DNA of 64,000 bases from Gammaproteobacteria bacterium (GTDB taxonomy: Bacteria; Pseudomonadota; Gammaproteobacteria; UBA6429; Thiohalophilaceae), in assembly GCA_024641475.1 (NCBI GenBank), contig JAHECZ010000001.1:1-64000 (forward strand). Reading direction: 5' to 3'. The translations under genes were made by a program, and so were the position numbers. The notes under the pieces were generated by a model. The model made no database searches, was not told where the DNA came from, and was given only the letters and a program-made list of their open reading frames with translations. Positions 38,101 to 46,879 of this stretch are shown piece by piece. The number at the start of each line of letters is the position of its first letter. The stretch's first letter is position 1.

Positions 38101-38705
38101 GCCCAGGTGGCTATCAATTCGTCGGTCGGACCCTGCAAATGTGGAATCGCTATCACCGCACCGAGGCATTCGACCAACCCTGGCTGTTGCGCTTTTTTGA
38201 TCAAATAAAATTCTATCCAGTCAGTGGCGAAGAACTCCTGCAGATCCGCACGGATTTTCCCAAGGGACGTTATCCACTGCAGATTGAATCTACCACCTTC
38301 AAACTCAAAGACTATCAGGCGTATCTGGCAACACATCATGACAGCATCACGCAATTCACCCAGCAACGGGAGCAAGCCTTTGCGACCGAACTGGAACGCT
38401 GGATTCAATCCGGCCAGATCAACTTTGAATCGGGTCAGGAACTGACCATTGATAAGGCTGAAGAACACACACTGCCGGATAACTGCACCGCCATCGAAAG
38501 TCCCGTGGCGGGCAATATTTGGAAGCTGCTGGTCAACCAAGGTGATAAAATCAGCGCAGGTCAACCATTGGTGATTCTCGAATCGATGAAAATGGAAATT
38601 GAAATTACCGCACCCCATGCCGGCAGTGTCTATGCCATTACCCGGCAAGAAGGCAACCAGGTCAACGCCGGTCAAGCGCTACTCATTGTGCAGGCAGATG
38701 AATGA
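35112..38705 (+). CDS. Biotin-dependent guanidine/urea carboxylase
   Basis: The 1197-residue enzyme has a biotin carboxylase domain (residues about 1-445: KVLIANRGAIATRIIRTL, LKSTAGGGGIGM, EVNTRLQVEHGVTE), a carboxyltransferase built from AHS2/KipA-like (from about 457: TMTTIQDYPGRTGYWH) and AHS1/KipI-like (from about 793) parts, and a C-terminal biotinyl domain with ESMKMEIEI; the modified lysine is about residue 1160. This is urea carboxylase architecture, but in operons with a guanidine riboswitch and paired DUF1989 proteins the preferred substrate is guanidine. The ATG at 35112 replaces the track's 35064. The stop overlaps atzF (ATGA). Confidence 0.92.
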   Translation: MFNKVLIANRGAIATRIIRTLRRMGIRSIAVYAQADIDSLHVTQADEAYSLGEGRASDTYLNQDKLLDIAKRTGAEAIHPGYGFLSENPDFVSRCEAQGICFIGPTPEQMCAFGLKHTARTLARQNNLPLLPGSELLTDIAEALQTAIEIGYPVMLKSTAGGGGIGMQLCRNPDELSRGFDSVRRLSENNFSNSGVFLEKFIGRARHIEVQIFGDGHGHAVALGERDCSSQRRNQKVIEETPAPGLTAAARAELHATAVRLMQAVQYRNAGTVEFVYDQQTQQFYFLEVNTRLQVEHGVTEQVYGVDLVEWMLQLAADDMATLPPVPEPTGHAIQVRLYAEDPFKDFQPCAGLLSHVCFPQQENLRVDHWIDSGSEISPYFDPMLAKIICTGMNREQARQELVGALTATQLYGIETNREYLCAVLNSDEFMHGRITTRFLNGFTYQPQTFDVLSAGTMTTIQDYPGRTGYWHVGVPPSGPYDPYSFQLGNRLLENPVNCAGLELTLNGPTLRFNTATQIVLTGASMQAMLDESAIPFWEVISIRAGQTLKLGKVSVAGARAYLLIKDGIQCPTYLDARATFTLGQFGGHTGRALRAGDVLHLQSSTTTAPTSSLPDALRPDISTDWTLRVIYGPHGAPEFFTPRDIEIFFASIWEVHYNSSRTGIRLVGPKPQWARRDGGEAGMHPSNIHDNAYAIGAIDFTGDMPVILGPDGPSLGGFVCPATVVTADHWKLGQLKAGDKIRFEPISIADAVALEQAQCQQIQTLQTVKCHTTTAPLTSPVVKEISADIHGVQITYRPAGDHFLLVEYGPMVLDIALRFRVHALMLWLQDHKPGGMRELTPGIRSLQIHYDSTTLPIDDLLDLLQQAELSLQNIDDLELPSRIVHLPLSWDDAACQLAVNKYMQSVRKDAPWCPSNIEFIRRINGLESIDAVKRIVFDASYLVMGLGDVYLGAPVATPLDPRHRLVTTKYNPARTWTAENSVGIGGSYLCVYGMEGPGGYQFVGRTLQMWNRYHRTEAFDQPWLLRFFDQIKFYPVSGEELLQIRTDFPKGRYPLQIESTTFKLKDYQAYLATHHDSITQFTQQREQAFATELERWIQSGQINFESGQELTIDKAEEHTLPDNCTAIESPVAGNIWKLLVNQGDKISAGQPLVILESMKMEIEITAPHAGSVYAITRQEGNQVNAGQALLIVQADE

Positions 38706-40498
38706 TGGACATGACCATTACTGGTTTACTGCATGCCTATCATAGCGGACAAGCAACTCCGGATTACGTAATTGATAGCCTGTTGTCACGTGCGGCGCAA
38801 TTTGATGATCACAACATCTGGATTCAGCGTTTAACCCGAGCACAACTCGAGCCCTATTTAGCGCGGCTACGGCAATGCGCGCCTGAATCGTTGCCCTTAT
38901 ACGGGATTCCGTTTGCGATAAAAGATAATATCGATCTCGCCGGTATTCCTACCACGGCTGCCTGTACCGCTTTTGCGTATACACCAACGGAGTCCGCCTT
39001 TGCGGTACAACAATTGATTGACGCCGGCGCGATCCCCCTGGGTAAAACCAATCTGGATCAATTTGCGACCGGACTGGTTGGGACACGCTCTCCTTATGGA
39101 GCATGTCATAATGCATTCGATCAAGGTTTTATTTCCGGTGGTTCGAGTTCCGGTTCAGCCGTCGCAACCGCTTTAGGTTTGGTGGCATTTGCATTGGGTA
39201 CCGATACCGCCGGTTCGGGGCGAGTGCCTGCCGCCTTCAATAATTTAATCGGTGTTAAACCCAGTCGCGGAATAATTAGCACTCGCGGTGTGGTACCGGC
39301 CTGTCGTAGTCTGGATTGCGTCAGTGTGTTCGCACTGACCACCGATGATGCCAATACTGTATTACAACACATAACAAAGTTTGATCCGCAAGATAGTTAT
39401 GCCCGTCCGAATCCTTTCGCTAACAATCATCGCCATTATGGGTTGCACACCGGTGAATTCACCTTTGGCGTGCCGGTTGCCACCCAATTGGAATTTTTTG
39501 GCGATAGCAACGCACAAAAACTTTTTGCCAAATCGATCAGCCATTTGGAAAGTCTGGGAGGATGCAAATGCGAGATCGATTTCACCCCTTTTCTGCAAGC
39601 GGCACGCTTGCTGTATGAAGGACCCTGGGTAGCTGAGCGCTTTGTCGCAACTGAATCCATCATTACCTCACAGCCCGACGCACTGCTACCAGTGATCAAC
39701 GCCATCATCGGTTCGGCACGCGATCTCTCCGCTATCGATGCATTCAAAGCCATCTATCGGTTGCAAGACTGTAAGCGTCACGCTGACACACTGATGAATA
39801 CGCTCGATTTCCTGGTAACACCGACGGCAGCGACGATTTATACCATTGTGCAAATCAATGCCGATCCGATCCGCCTGAACAGCCAGTTGGGTTATTACAC
39901 TAATTATATGAATCTGCTGGACTACGCCGCCGTCGCGGTACCTGCCGGTTACTTGGAAAATGGTTTGCCGTGGGGCATCACCTTGGTCGGTCCAGCCATG
40001 TCGGATCGACGCTTATTAAGCTTTGCCAACCGTTGGCAACAAACCTTGCAGTTACCATTAGGCGCAACACAACAAGTCTTGCCAGCATCACAAACGCACC
40101 GCATCACAACGCATGCTACGATTCCGGTGGTTGTCGCCGGTGCCCATTTGAATGGCCTGCCACTCAATTGGCAATTACGTGAACGCGGCGCCAGTTTCGT
40201 CATGACAACAACAACATCCAAGGCCTATCAGATGTATGCATTGGCCGGTGGCCCACCCTATCGTCCTGGTTTGATTCGCGATACACAACAGGGAGCCGCG
40301 ATCGATGTCGAAGTCTGGGAAATCCCGGCGGCAGAATTTGGCGGCTTTGTCGCCGCAATTCCCGCACCACTGGGAATTGGTAAAATCGAACTGGCCGATG
40401 GACGCTGGTTAACCGGTTTTATCTGTGAAGGCTATGCGATTGCAGATGCAAAGGAGATTACCGAATTCGGTGGCTGGCGAAAATATATAAAGTCGTAA
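38702..40498 (+). CDS. atzF: Allophanate hydrolase
   Basis: The enzyme cleaves allophanate to CO2 and two ammonia. The amidase-signature domain (about 1-450) has the catalytic lysine in AIKDNIDLAG (K74), the cis-serine region ISGGSSSGSAVA (around S148) and the nucleophile in TDTAGSGRVPAAF (S172). A C-terminal domain (about 470-598; VVAGAHLNGLPLNWQLRERGASF, in parts) matches the extra domain of full-length allophanate hydrolases. At 598 residues it is complete. It overlaps the carboxylase gene by ATGA and ends 4 bases from the convergent GntR gene. It would also accept allophanate from the biuret branch next door. Confidence 0.94.
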   Translation: MMDMTITGLLHAYHSGQATPDYVIDSLLSRAAQFDDHNIWIQRLTRAQLEPYLARLRQCAPESLPLYGIPFAIKDNIDLAGIPTTAACTAFAYTPTESAFAVQQLIDAGAIPLGKTNLDQFATGLVGTRSPYGACHNAFDQGFISGGSSSGSAVATALGLVAFALGTDTAGSGRVPAAFNNLIGVKPSRGIISTRGVVPACRSLDCVSVFALTTDDANTVLQHITKFDPQDSYARPNPFANNHRHYGLHTGEFTFGVPVATQLEFFGDSNAQKLFAKSISHLESLGGCKCEIDFTPFLQAARLLYEGPWVAERFVATESIITSQPDALLPVINAIIGSARDLSAIDAFKAIYRLQDCKRHADTLMNTLDFLVTPTAATIYTIVQINADPIRLNSQLGYYTNYMNLLDYAAVAVPAGYLENGLPWGITLVGPAMSDRRLLSFANRWQQTLQLPLGATQQVLPASQTHRITTHATIPVVVAGAHLNGLPLNWQLRERGASFVMTTTTSKAYQMYALAGGPPYRPGLIRDTQQGAAIDVEVWEIPAAEFGGFVAAIPAPLGIGKIELADGRWLTGFICEGYAIADAKEITEFGGWRKYIKS

Positions 40499-40502
40499 TC
40501 TT

Positions 40503-41189
40503 TCAGCGCCGCCGCCGCGGATGTTTACGCCGATATTGTTCCAGTTGCGATAACGTCACCGTCCGCGCAATATCCTGACTCTTGCGAATATGCGCAATCA
40601 TCGCCTCTTTGGCCCGGGCAACATCCCGCTGCTGAATAAAACAAATAATATCGAAATGTTCCTGATAGGTATCCCGGATACTTTTTTCATCGGGAAAACC
40701 CAGCATGCGAACCGGTCGAATACGATTATTCACATTCTGCAAATATTCCAGCAATACCGGATTGTTACTGCCTTTGGCGATAATTGTATGAAAACTTTCC
40801 TCTTTGTTTTTGATGTGGTCAAGCTCATAACGCATGGTTTTGAGATTTGCCGGATACCAGTCATCCGCGAATTCCTGTAACTCCTCATCCGTCATGTGCT
40901 CACAGGCCAATTCCACTGTCATGGCTTCCAGCGCAACACGCACCGTGTAATAGTCGCTGATTAACCCAATATCGACTTGTCGGACATAACAACCCTGTTT
41001 GGGTCGAATCGTGATCAAACCTTCCACTTCCAGGCGTTTCAATGCCTCACGGATCGGCGTGCGGCTAATCTTGTAGGTCTCTGCCAATTCGGTTTCCGTC
41101 ACACGTGCACCCGGGAACAAATCAAAGTTAATGATTTGTTGCCACAGATCCTGATAGATCTCTTGTGTATTTAAACGTTTTTTACGCAA
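40503..41189 (-). CDS. GntR/FCD family transcriptional regulator
   Basis: A 228-residue repressor-type regulator with an N-terminal winged helix (LAETYKISRTPIREALKRLEVEGLITIRPKQGCYV, in parts) and a C-terminal FCD domain (YYTVRVALEAMTVELA, with Asp/His metal or ligand residues such as EESFHTIIA). The start is a TTG 10 bases after GGAG; no ATG fits better. It ends against atzF and diverges from the BMP transporter genes, whose promoter region holds a perfect palindrome of the kind bound by this family. It probably controls that operon, possibly also itself. Confidence 0.92.
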   Translation of the reverse strand: MRKKRLNTQEIYQDLWQQIINFDLFPGARVTETELAETYKISRTPIREALKRLEVEGLITIRPKQGCYVRQVDIGLISDYYTVRVALEAMTVELACEHMTDEELQEFADDWYPANLKTMRYELDHIKNKEESFHTIIAKGSNNPVLLEYLQNVNNRIRPVRMLGFPDEKSIRDTYQEHFDIICFIQQRDVARAKEAMIAHIRKSQDIARTVTLSQLEQYRRKHPRRRR

Positions 41190-41433
41190 CGCTGCCGACT
41201 CCCTAATATCAATACTCTAGTGCAAATTGATAACACTGTAACGCGCTATTGCTGTTTATCAAGCATTGCACACTCACGCAGCATGGCGCTGCCTGTATGT
41301 ACCAATATAGTGCGATTTTTATCGCTATCGCAGCAACCTGGCTTGACCTGATCAAACCCCATATCATAATTTATTCCATATATTACAGTTAGTTACAAAA
41401 TATCAGGTGCCCACAGAAGCGATTGGGGAAAAT
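41190..41433. other. Divergent intergenic region upstream of the BMP operon
   Basis: There is no gene in this stretch. It carries small hairpins GCAGCATGGCGCTGC and GCGATTTTTATCGC. No activator site can be assigned with confidence, although a sigma-54 promoter immediately downstream would require upstream activator binding here. Confidence 0.5.
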
Positions 41434-41449
41434 TGGCACATGCCATGCA
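41434..41449 (+). promoter_or_regulatory. Sigma-54-type promoter of the BMP/cysteine-hydrolase operon
   Basis: TGGCACATGCCATGCA matches TGGCACGN4TTGCA with GG and GC at exact -24/-12 spacing. The predicted start is about 41459, inside the adjacent palindrome and about 80 bases upstream of the GTG. It is a closer match to consensus than the promoter before the guanidine riboswitch. Confidence 0.7.
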
Positions 41450-41451
41450 AC

Positions 41452-41463
41452 GTTGTATACAAC
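41452..41463. promoter_or_regulatory. Perfect palindrome, likely GntR/FCD operator
   Basis: GTTGTATACAAC is a perfect 12-base palindrome. The core TTGTATACAA agrees with the GTxTAC-type sites that FCD-subfamily GntR regulators commonly bind. It covers the predicted sigma-54 start site, so binding would block transcription. The adjacent GntR gene supplies the likely protein. The assignment is inferred from position and sequence type. Confidence 0.65.
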
Positions 41464-41539
41464 AGCAACATGGCGCAACACACATGTTACCCATTTTTTG
41501 ACTCGTCTATTTACAACAACCCAGTTTGGAGGATCTCCT

Positions 41540-42676
41540 GTGAGCAAAGATAAAATCAATCTCAGTCGGCGTAATCTGTTAAAAGGCATTACCGCTGCGG
41601 GTGCCGCCAGTGTGATGGGTGGCTTTGGTATGTCCACGGCCTGGGCTGCGCCCAAGAGCGTCAATATGGGTTTTATCTATGTCGGTCCGCGCGATGACTA
41701 TGGTTATAACCAGTCACATTTCGAAGGAAAATCCGCCGTCGCCAAACTGGATTGGGTCAAGGCCTTTGATGAAGAAAATGTTCCGGAAACCATTGAAGTA
41801 GTGAAAACCATGGAAAGTATGATTAACCTGAACGGCGCGCAAGTATTATTCCCGACGTCGTTTGGTTATTTTGATCCGTTTATTCTCAAAACCGCCGCCA
41901 AATATCCCCAAGTGATGTTTCTGCACTGCGGTGGTTTGTGGGATGCCAGCAAGCATCCGAAAAATGTCGGTAGTTATTTTGGCTATATCGATGAGCCGGT
42001 CTATTTATCTGGCGTGATCGCCGGCCATATGTCAAAAACCGGGAAGTTAGGCTACATCGCCGCGATTCCTATTCCACAGGTGTTGCGTAATATCAATAGT
42101 TTTACGTTGGGGGCCCGCAGTGTCAATCCAAAAATCACGACTCACGTTGTGTTCACCGGTGGTTGGTCAAATCCGGTCAAAGAAGCTGAAGCCGCCAATA
42201 GCATGGCCGACCAGGGTATTGACGTATTAACCTGCCACGTCGATAGCCCCAAGGTCGTGGTACAAACTGCCGAAAAGCGTGGCATCATGTGCTGCGGTTA
42301 TCACACCGATCAATCTGTATTGGCGCCAAAAGGATTTTTAACCGGTGCAGAATGGAACTGGAGCAAAGTCTATTCTGACTATGCCGAGATGATCAAAACC
42401 GGCAAGACCATTCCCAATCTGGTTCGTGGTGGATTAAAAGAAGGCATTGTAAAAAGTTCGCCCTATGGCAAAGTTGTCACGGCCAAAGCCAAAGTGCATG
42501 CCGACAAGATCCGTAAACAGTTCATGGATGGCTCGATGGTAGTCTACAAAGGCCCACTCAAGGATAACACCGGCAAAATTGTCATCCCGGCAGGCAAGCA
42601 ACACACGCAAACTGACATCGCCCTGGAAAGCATGAACTGGTTGGTCGAAGGTGTCATCGGAACGACCAAGAGCTAA
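41540..42676 (+). CDS. BMP-family ABC transporter substrate-binding protein (Tat-type signal)
   Basis: A 378-residue basic-membrane-protein family binder, related to nucleoside/ureide-type ABC receptors (PnrA-like fold). The N-terminus has a twin-arginine signal: NLSRRNLLKGITAAG ... STAWA. The body shows VNMGFIYVGPRDDYGYNQSHFEG, PTSFGYFDPF and DVLTCHVDSPKVVVQTAEKRG. The true start is the GTG at 41540 with GGAGG at 8 bases; the track's 41423 lies upstream of the predicted transcript start. It is the first gene of an operon with two permeases, an ATPase and two cysteine hydrolases. The ligand is probably a ureide such as biuret, by context. Confidence 0.9.
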   Translation: MSKDKINLSRRNLLKGITAAGAASVMGGFGMSTAWAAPKSVNMGFIYVGPRDDYGYNQSHFEGKSAVAKLDWVKAFDEENVPETIEVVKTMESMINLNGAQVLFPTSFGYFDPFILKTAAKYPQVMFLHCGGLWDASKHPKNVGSYFGYIDEPVYLSGVIAGHMSKTGKLGYIAAIPIPQVLRNINSFTLGARSVNPKITTHVVFTGGWSNPVKEAEAANSMADQGIDVLTCHVDSPKVVVQTAEKRGIMCCGYHTDQSVLAPKGFLTGAEWNWSKVYSDYAEMIKTGKTIPNLVRGGLKEGIVKSSPYGKVVTAKAKVHADKIRKQFMDGSMVVYKGPLKDNTGKIVIPAGKQHTQTDIALESMNWLVEGVIGTTKS

Positions 42677-42697
42677 CAGCGGAACGCTTGACACGCT

Positions 42698-43741
42698 ATG
42701 TGGAGTTATATTGAGTCAATCGCCATTCCCGTCGCGGCGCTGTTGCTCTCCCTGGTTATTTTTAGCGTCTTCATTTTATTTTCTGGCGCTAATGCCATCG
42801 ACGTCCTGGAAGCAATTTTCCGGGGCGCGTTTGGTAGCTGGTTTTCCTGGCAAAATACCCTGGTGCGCGCAGCCCCGTTAATGTTAACGGCAATATGCAC
42901 TGCACTCCCCGCGCGTATTGGATTGATCGTGATCGGCGGCGAAGGTGCCATGGTTGCTGGGGGACTGGCTGCGGCCATGATCGGCATCGCCCTGAATGGG
43001 TTACCCCCGCTGTTGGTCATATCGAGCATGGTGCTCACCGGGTCACTCATCGGTGGCTTATGGATTGCCGCAGTCGGCGCCTTCAAACATTATCGCAACG
43101 TCAACGAGACCATCAGCTCGTTGTTATTAAATTATATCGCGATTGCGGTGCTGAATTTCCTGGTACTGGGAATCTTGCGCGACCCCGCCAGTTTGAACAA
43201 ACCCTCTTCTTATCCAATTGGCGATGCCAATATGATCGGCAATATTGGTGACACGTCGATCCACGGCGGTTTAATCTTTGGTGTCGTCACTTGTTTGATT
43301 TTATGGTTTGTCATGCGTCGTACCACGTTTGGATTTGCAGTCGACATGATCGGCGGGAATCGCCGTGCGGCACAACTCTCCGGTCTGGCCGTAGGTAAAC
43401 TGGTGATCGTGACCTGTTTTATTGCCGGTGCAGCAGCTGGCCTCGCCGGTATGATTGAAATTGCTGCTGTACAAGGTCGTGCCAATACGTCATTGAATGC
43501 GGGTTACGGCTACGCCGGTATTCTGGTGGCATTTCTGGCACGACATAATCCGCTCGCCATTATTCCCGTGGCATTGTTACTCGGCGGTATTCGCGCCAGC
43601 AGTGGCTTGCTACAACGCAATTTCGATCTGCCTGATGCAACGACACTGGTACTGCAAGGTATTATTTTTATCGTCATTCTCGCCAGCGAAGCCTTCTATG
43701 GCAAATTGAATTGGTTTAAGCCCAAGGTGGTCACGGCGTGA
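42698..43741 (+). CDS. ABC transporter permease, BMP-type system, subunit 1
   Basis: A 347-residue BPD-type 2 (sugar/nucleoside, YufP/NupP-like) permease with about nine hydrophobic segments. It shows TALPARIGLIVIGGEGAMVAGG near the start of the core and VVGGN-like MIGGNRRAAQLSGLAVG in the cytoplasmic loop. Its end overlaps the second permease start as GTGA, so the two are coupled. It forms the import pore with the next gene. Confidence 0.88.
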   Translation: MWSYIESIAIPVAALLLSLVIFSVFILFSGANAIDVLEAIFRGAFGSWFSWQNTLVRAAPLMLTAICTALPARIGLIVIGGEGAMVAGGLAAAMIGIALNGLPPLLVISSMVLTGSLIGGLWIAAVGAFKHYRNVNETISSLLLNYIAIAVLNFLVLGILRDPASLNKPSSYPIGDANMIGNIGDTSIHGGLIFGVVTCLILWFVMRRTTFGFAVDMIGGNRRAAQLSGLAVGKLVIVTCFIAGAAAGLAGMIEIAAVQGRANTSLNAGYGYAGILVAFLARHNPLAIIPVALLLGGIRASSGLLQRNFDLPDATTLVLQGIIFIVILASEAFYGKLNWFKPKVVTA

Positions 43742-44661
43742 ACGAGACCGAGATGGGATACATGGGTGTTGTGATTGCGGTGCTGGGAGGTGCGATACGT
43801 GTCGGCACACCGTTCTTATTTGTCAGCCTCGGCGAATGTCTTACTGAAAAAAGTGGCCGCATCAATTTAGGTCTGGAAGGCAATCTGATCATGGGCGCGA
43901 TGTCCGGCTATGGCGTGGCTTATTTATCGGGCTCAGCCTGGTTGGGTGTCCTGGTCGCTGGCATAGCAGGCATGTTGCTCGGTTTGATCCACGGTTTATT
44001 ATGTCAACAGCCACGTGTAAATGACATTGCCGTGGGCATCGCCATGATGTTGTTTGGAACGGGTTTAGCGTTTTATCTGGGCAAAGCATTTATTCAACCG
44101 GTTGCACCTCGCCTGCCTGCGCTGGCGTTAGGCAGCTGGAGTGATTCTTCGGTATTGCGTGCGGCACTGGATATCAATGTATTGTTTATTGTTGGATTAA
44201 TTCTCGCCCCGGCCATGGCCTGGTTTTTTCGTAACGCCAAATGGGGCTTGATCGTGCGCACGGTTGGTGAAAGTCGTGATGCCGCATTGGCAATGGGATT
44301 GAATGTAAATCGCGTGCGTCTGTATGCCACGATGGCCGGCGGATTTCTGGCGGGCGTCGGCGGCTCGTTTTTATCGTTATATTACCCGGGTAGCTGGAAC
44401 GAAGGTTTATCCAGTGGCCAGGGTTTAATGGCCGTGGCCTTGGTCATCTTCGCGCGCTGGAATCCCATTTACTGTTTATACGCCTCATTAGTGTTTGGTG
44501 GTGCCGCCGCATTGGGTCCCGCGTTGCAATCGGTGGGTATAACGGGCGGATATTATTTATTTAATGCCGCACCTTATGTGTTAACACTGGCGGTCATGAT
44601 TCTGACCTCATCGTCCAAACAACGCTTTGCCGGCATGCCCGGTGAATTGAGCAATCGCTAA
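43738..44661 (+). CDS. ABC transporter permease, BMP-type system, subunit 2
   Basis: A 307-residue membrane protein of the YufQ/NupQ-like type: LTEKSGRINLGLEGNLIMGAMSGYGVAY (in parts), RTVGESRDAALAMGLNVNRVRL as the coupling loop, and AGVGGSFLSLYYPGSWNEGLSSGQGLMAVALVIFARWNP (in parts). The start is a GTG overlapping the first permease stop. It pairs with the preceding permease as a heterodimer. Confidence 0.88.
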   Translation: MNETEMGYMGVVIAVLGGAIRVGTPFLFVSLGECLTEKSGRINLGLEGNLIMGAMSGYGVAYLSGSAWLGVLVAGIAGMLLGLIHGLLCQQPRVNDIAVGIAMMLFGTGLAFYLGKAFIQPVAPRLPALALGSWSDSSVLRAALDINVLFIVGLILAPAMAWFFRNAKWGLIVRTVGESRDAALAMGLNVNRVRLYATMAGGFLAGVGGSFLSLYYPGSWNEGLSSGQGLMAVALVIFARWNPIYCLYASLVFGGAAALGPALQSVGITGGYYLFNAAPYVLTLAVMILTSSSKQRFAGMPGELSNR

Positions 44662-44679
44662 GAATGGAGATGTCACTGC

Positions 44680-45360
44680 ATGCCTACTTATGTAAATGCT
44701 GATCCGTATCCCTGGCCCTATAACGGCAAACTACTGGCGCAAAATACGGCGTTGATCATCATCGACATGCAAACTGATTTTTGCGGGCCCGGCGGCTATG
44801 TCGATAAAATGGGTTATGACTTGTCATTAACCCGCGCACCGATCGAACCCATCAAGAAAGTACTCCAGCTGGCACGAAAAAAAGGTTTTACAGTGATTCA
44901 TACCCGTGAAGGTCATCGGGTGGATCTGAGCGATCTCCCTGCAAATAAACGCTGGCGCAGTCAACGCATCGGCGCCGGCATCGGTGATCCAGGACCTTGC
45001 GGACGTATTCTGGTTCGGGGTGAACCCGGCTGGGATATTATTCCGGAATTATCACCCATCGCAGGCGAACCCATTATCGATAAACCCGGTAAAGGTTCTT
45101 TTTGCGCAACCGATCTGGACATGATTCTACGTCTGCGCGGCATCGAGAATATTATTCTCACCGGCATTACAACCGATGTGTGCGTCCATACCACCATGCG
45201 CGAAGGTAACGATCGCGGCTATGAATGTGTATTACTGGAAGACTGTTGCGGTGCCACGGACAAAGGTAACCATGACGCTGCGATCCATATGATCAAAATG
45301 CAGGGTGGCGTATTTGGTGCCGTCAGTTCATCAAGCCAATTGCTCGCCGCCTACCCATGA
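44680..45360 (+). CDS. Isochorismatase-fold cysteine hydrolase, biuret-hydrolase-like
   Basis: A 226-residue cysteine amidohydrolase. The catalytic triad is visible: Asp29 in [10 protein letters not shown], Lys135 in [10 protein letters not shown] and Cys168 in TTDVCVHTT, with the usual cis-peptide region before the Cys. The family includes biuret and triuret hydrolases, and the extended N-terminus ([11 protein letters not shown]) and [19 protein letters not shown] look like that subgroup as I recall it. Biuret hydrolysis would yield allophanate, the substrate of the nearby atzF product. It sits inside an ABC operon with a second, related hydrolase. The substrate is inferred, not proven. Confidence 0.8.
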   Translation: MPTYVNADPYPWPYNGKLLAQNTALIIIDMQTDFCGPGGYVDKMGYDLSLTRAPIEPIKKVLQLARKKGFTVIHTREGHRVDLSDLPANKRWRSQRIGAGIGDPGPCGRILVRGEPGWDIIPELSPIAGEPIIDKPGKGSFCATDLDMILRLRGIENIILTGITTDVCVHTTMREGNDRGYECVLLEDCCGATDKGNHDAAIHMIKMQGGVFGAVSSSSQLLAAYP

Positions 45361-46874
45361 CGTCAATCTCGCCTTATGTCCTGGAAGCCGTCAACATCAG
45401 CAAACGCTTTGGTGAATTGCAGGCTTTGGCAAATGTCACGTTAAAGTTACGTGCCGGGAGTTTTCATGCGCTGTTAGGCGAGAACGGTGCCGGTAAAAGC
45501 ACCCTGGTGAAATGCATCATGGGATATTACCAGCCTGATGAAGGTGACGTTTTGTTTGGTGATCGTCAACAGGCTATTACCAATCCCAATGAAGCGATGC
45601 TGCTCGGCATCGGCATGGTGTATCAGCATTTCACCCTCATCCCCAATATGAGCGTCGCAGAAAATATCATTCTATCCCGACCACGTCTGCCCGCAATCAT
45701 TAACTGGAAACAGGAAATGACGCAATTGCGTGAAAAGATGCAGGCCATGCCATTTCAAATTCCACTGAAAGCGCCGATCACGTCTCTGGCTGCCGGTGAA
45801 AAGCAAAAGGTCGAAATTATCAAACAACTGTTGCTCGACACCAAAGTATTGATCCTCGATGAACCCACGTCGGTACTCACACCAACTGAAGCGGATGAAG
45901 TGCTTGGACAAATTCGCGCGATGACACGCAGCCAGAATCTCAGCGTGTTAATCATTACGCATAAATTTCGTGAAGTGATGAATTTTGCGGACGAAGTAAC
46001 CGTGCTGCGCAAAGGTCAATACGTCGGCTCGGCCAAGGTCAGCGATGTCACTCCGCCCATCCTCGCCGAAATGATGGTGGGCCGCGAGGTCATCAGCACG
46101 CCGCTACAGCGTGAACCGACCGCTGCGCAACAACCTGTCCTGACCATTACCAATCTGCACGTCAATGACGACAGCGGCGTTCCAGCACTATCCGGTTTAT
46201 CCCTGTCGATTAATACCGGTGAAATTGTCGGCATTGCCGGTGTCTCGGGTAATGGTCAACGTGAGCTGGTACAAGTCCTGGCCGGACAGCGGGAACGCAT
46301 GGATGGCACCATCACGGTACATGATCACGACTACAACGCCACACGTGCGCAGATGCGCCAGCATAAATTTCATTGCCTGCCCGAAGAACCTTTACGTAAC
46401 GCCTGTGTTGCCAGCATGAGCGTAGCCGATAACCTCGCCTTCCGGCGTTTCGATCGTCCGCCATTTGCGCGTAATAACGGGTTGCTGGATCGTAAAGCCA
46501 TACGCAGCCGCGCCAAAGAATTAATTGATCGCTTTAACATCAAGACACCCGGGCCATCCAATCCCATTGGTAATTTATCCGGTGGCAATGTACAACGTGC
46601 CGTATTAGCCCGCGAACTGGCCGATCCAGTTGATGTACTGGTCGTGGCCAATCCCTGCTTTGGTCTGGATTTTGGCGCGGTTGCGGATATTCATCAACAG
46701 ATCATGGCGGCACGCAATCGCGGTGCGGCGGTATTACTGATAAGCGAGGATCTCGATGAGATTCTGGAGCTCAGCGATCGACTGTTAGTGATCTCCAATG
46801 GCAAACTGGTGTATGAAACCACGCCCGCCCAAGCCGAGCTGGCGACCATTGGTAAATACATGGCCGGACATTAA
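45357..46874 (+). CDS. ABC transporter ATP-binding protein, BMP-type system (two nucleotide-binding domains)
   Basis: A 505-residue fused double ATPase as found in RbsA/NupO-like systems. The first domain has Walker [13 protein letters not shown] and Walker [16 protein letters not shown]; the first signature is atypical ([13 protein letters not shown]). The second has [10 protein letters not shown] in place of a canonical Walker A, signature [12 protein letters not shown] and [13 protein letters not shown], so one site is degenerate as usual for this group. It overlaps the upstream hydrolase gene by ATGA, tying uptake to hydrolysis. Confidence 0.9.
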   Translation: MTSISPYVLEAVNISKRFGELQALANVTLKLRAGSFHALLGENGAGKSTLVKCIMGYYQPDEGDVLFGDRQQAITNPNEAMLLGIGMVYQHFTLIPNMSVAENIILSRPRLPAIINWKQEMTQLREKMQAMPFQIPLKAPITSLAAGEKQKVEIIKQLLLDTKVLILDEPTSVLTPTEADEVLGQIRAMTRSQNLSVLIITHKFREVMNFADEVTVLRKGQYVGSAKVSDVTPPILAEMMVGREVISTPLQREPTAAQQPVLTITNLHVNDDSGVPALSGLSLSINTGEIVGIAGVSGNGQRELVQVLAGQRERMDGTITVHDHDYNATRAQMRQHKFHCLPEEPLRNACVASMSVADNLAFRRFDRPPFARNNGLLDRKAIRSRAKELIDRFNIKTPGPSNPIGNLSGGNVQRAVLARELADPVDVLVVANPCFGLDFGAVADIHQQIMAARNRGAAVLLISEDLDEILELSDRLLVISNGKLVYETTPAQAELATIGKYMAGH

Positions 46875-46879
46875 ACGCG

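Noticed and set aside
38079-38675. 198-residue minus-strand ORF in the carboxylase gene
   Set aside because: It lies fully antisense to the conserved biotin-domain region.
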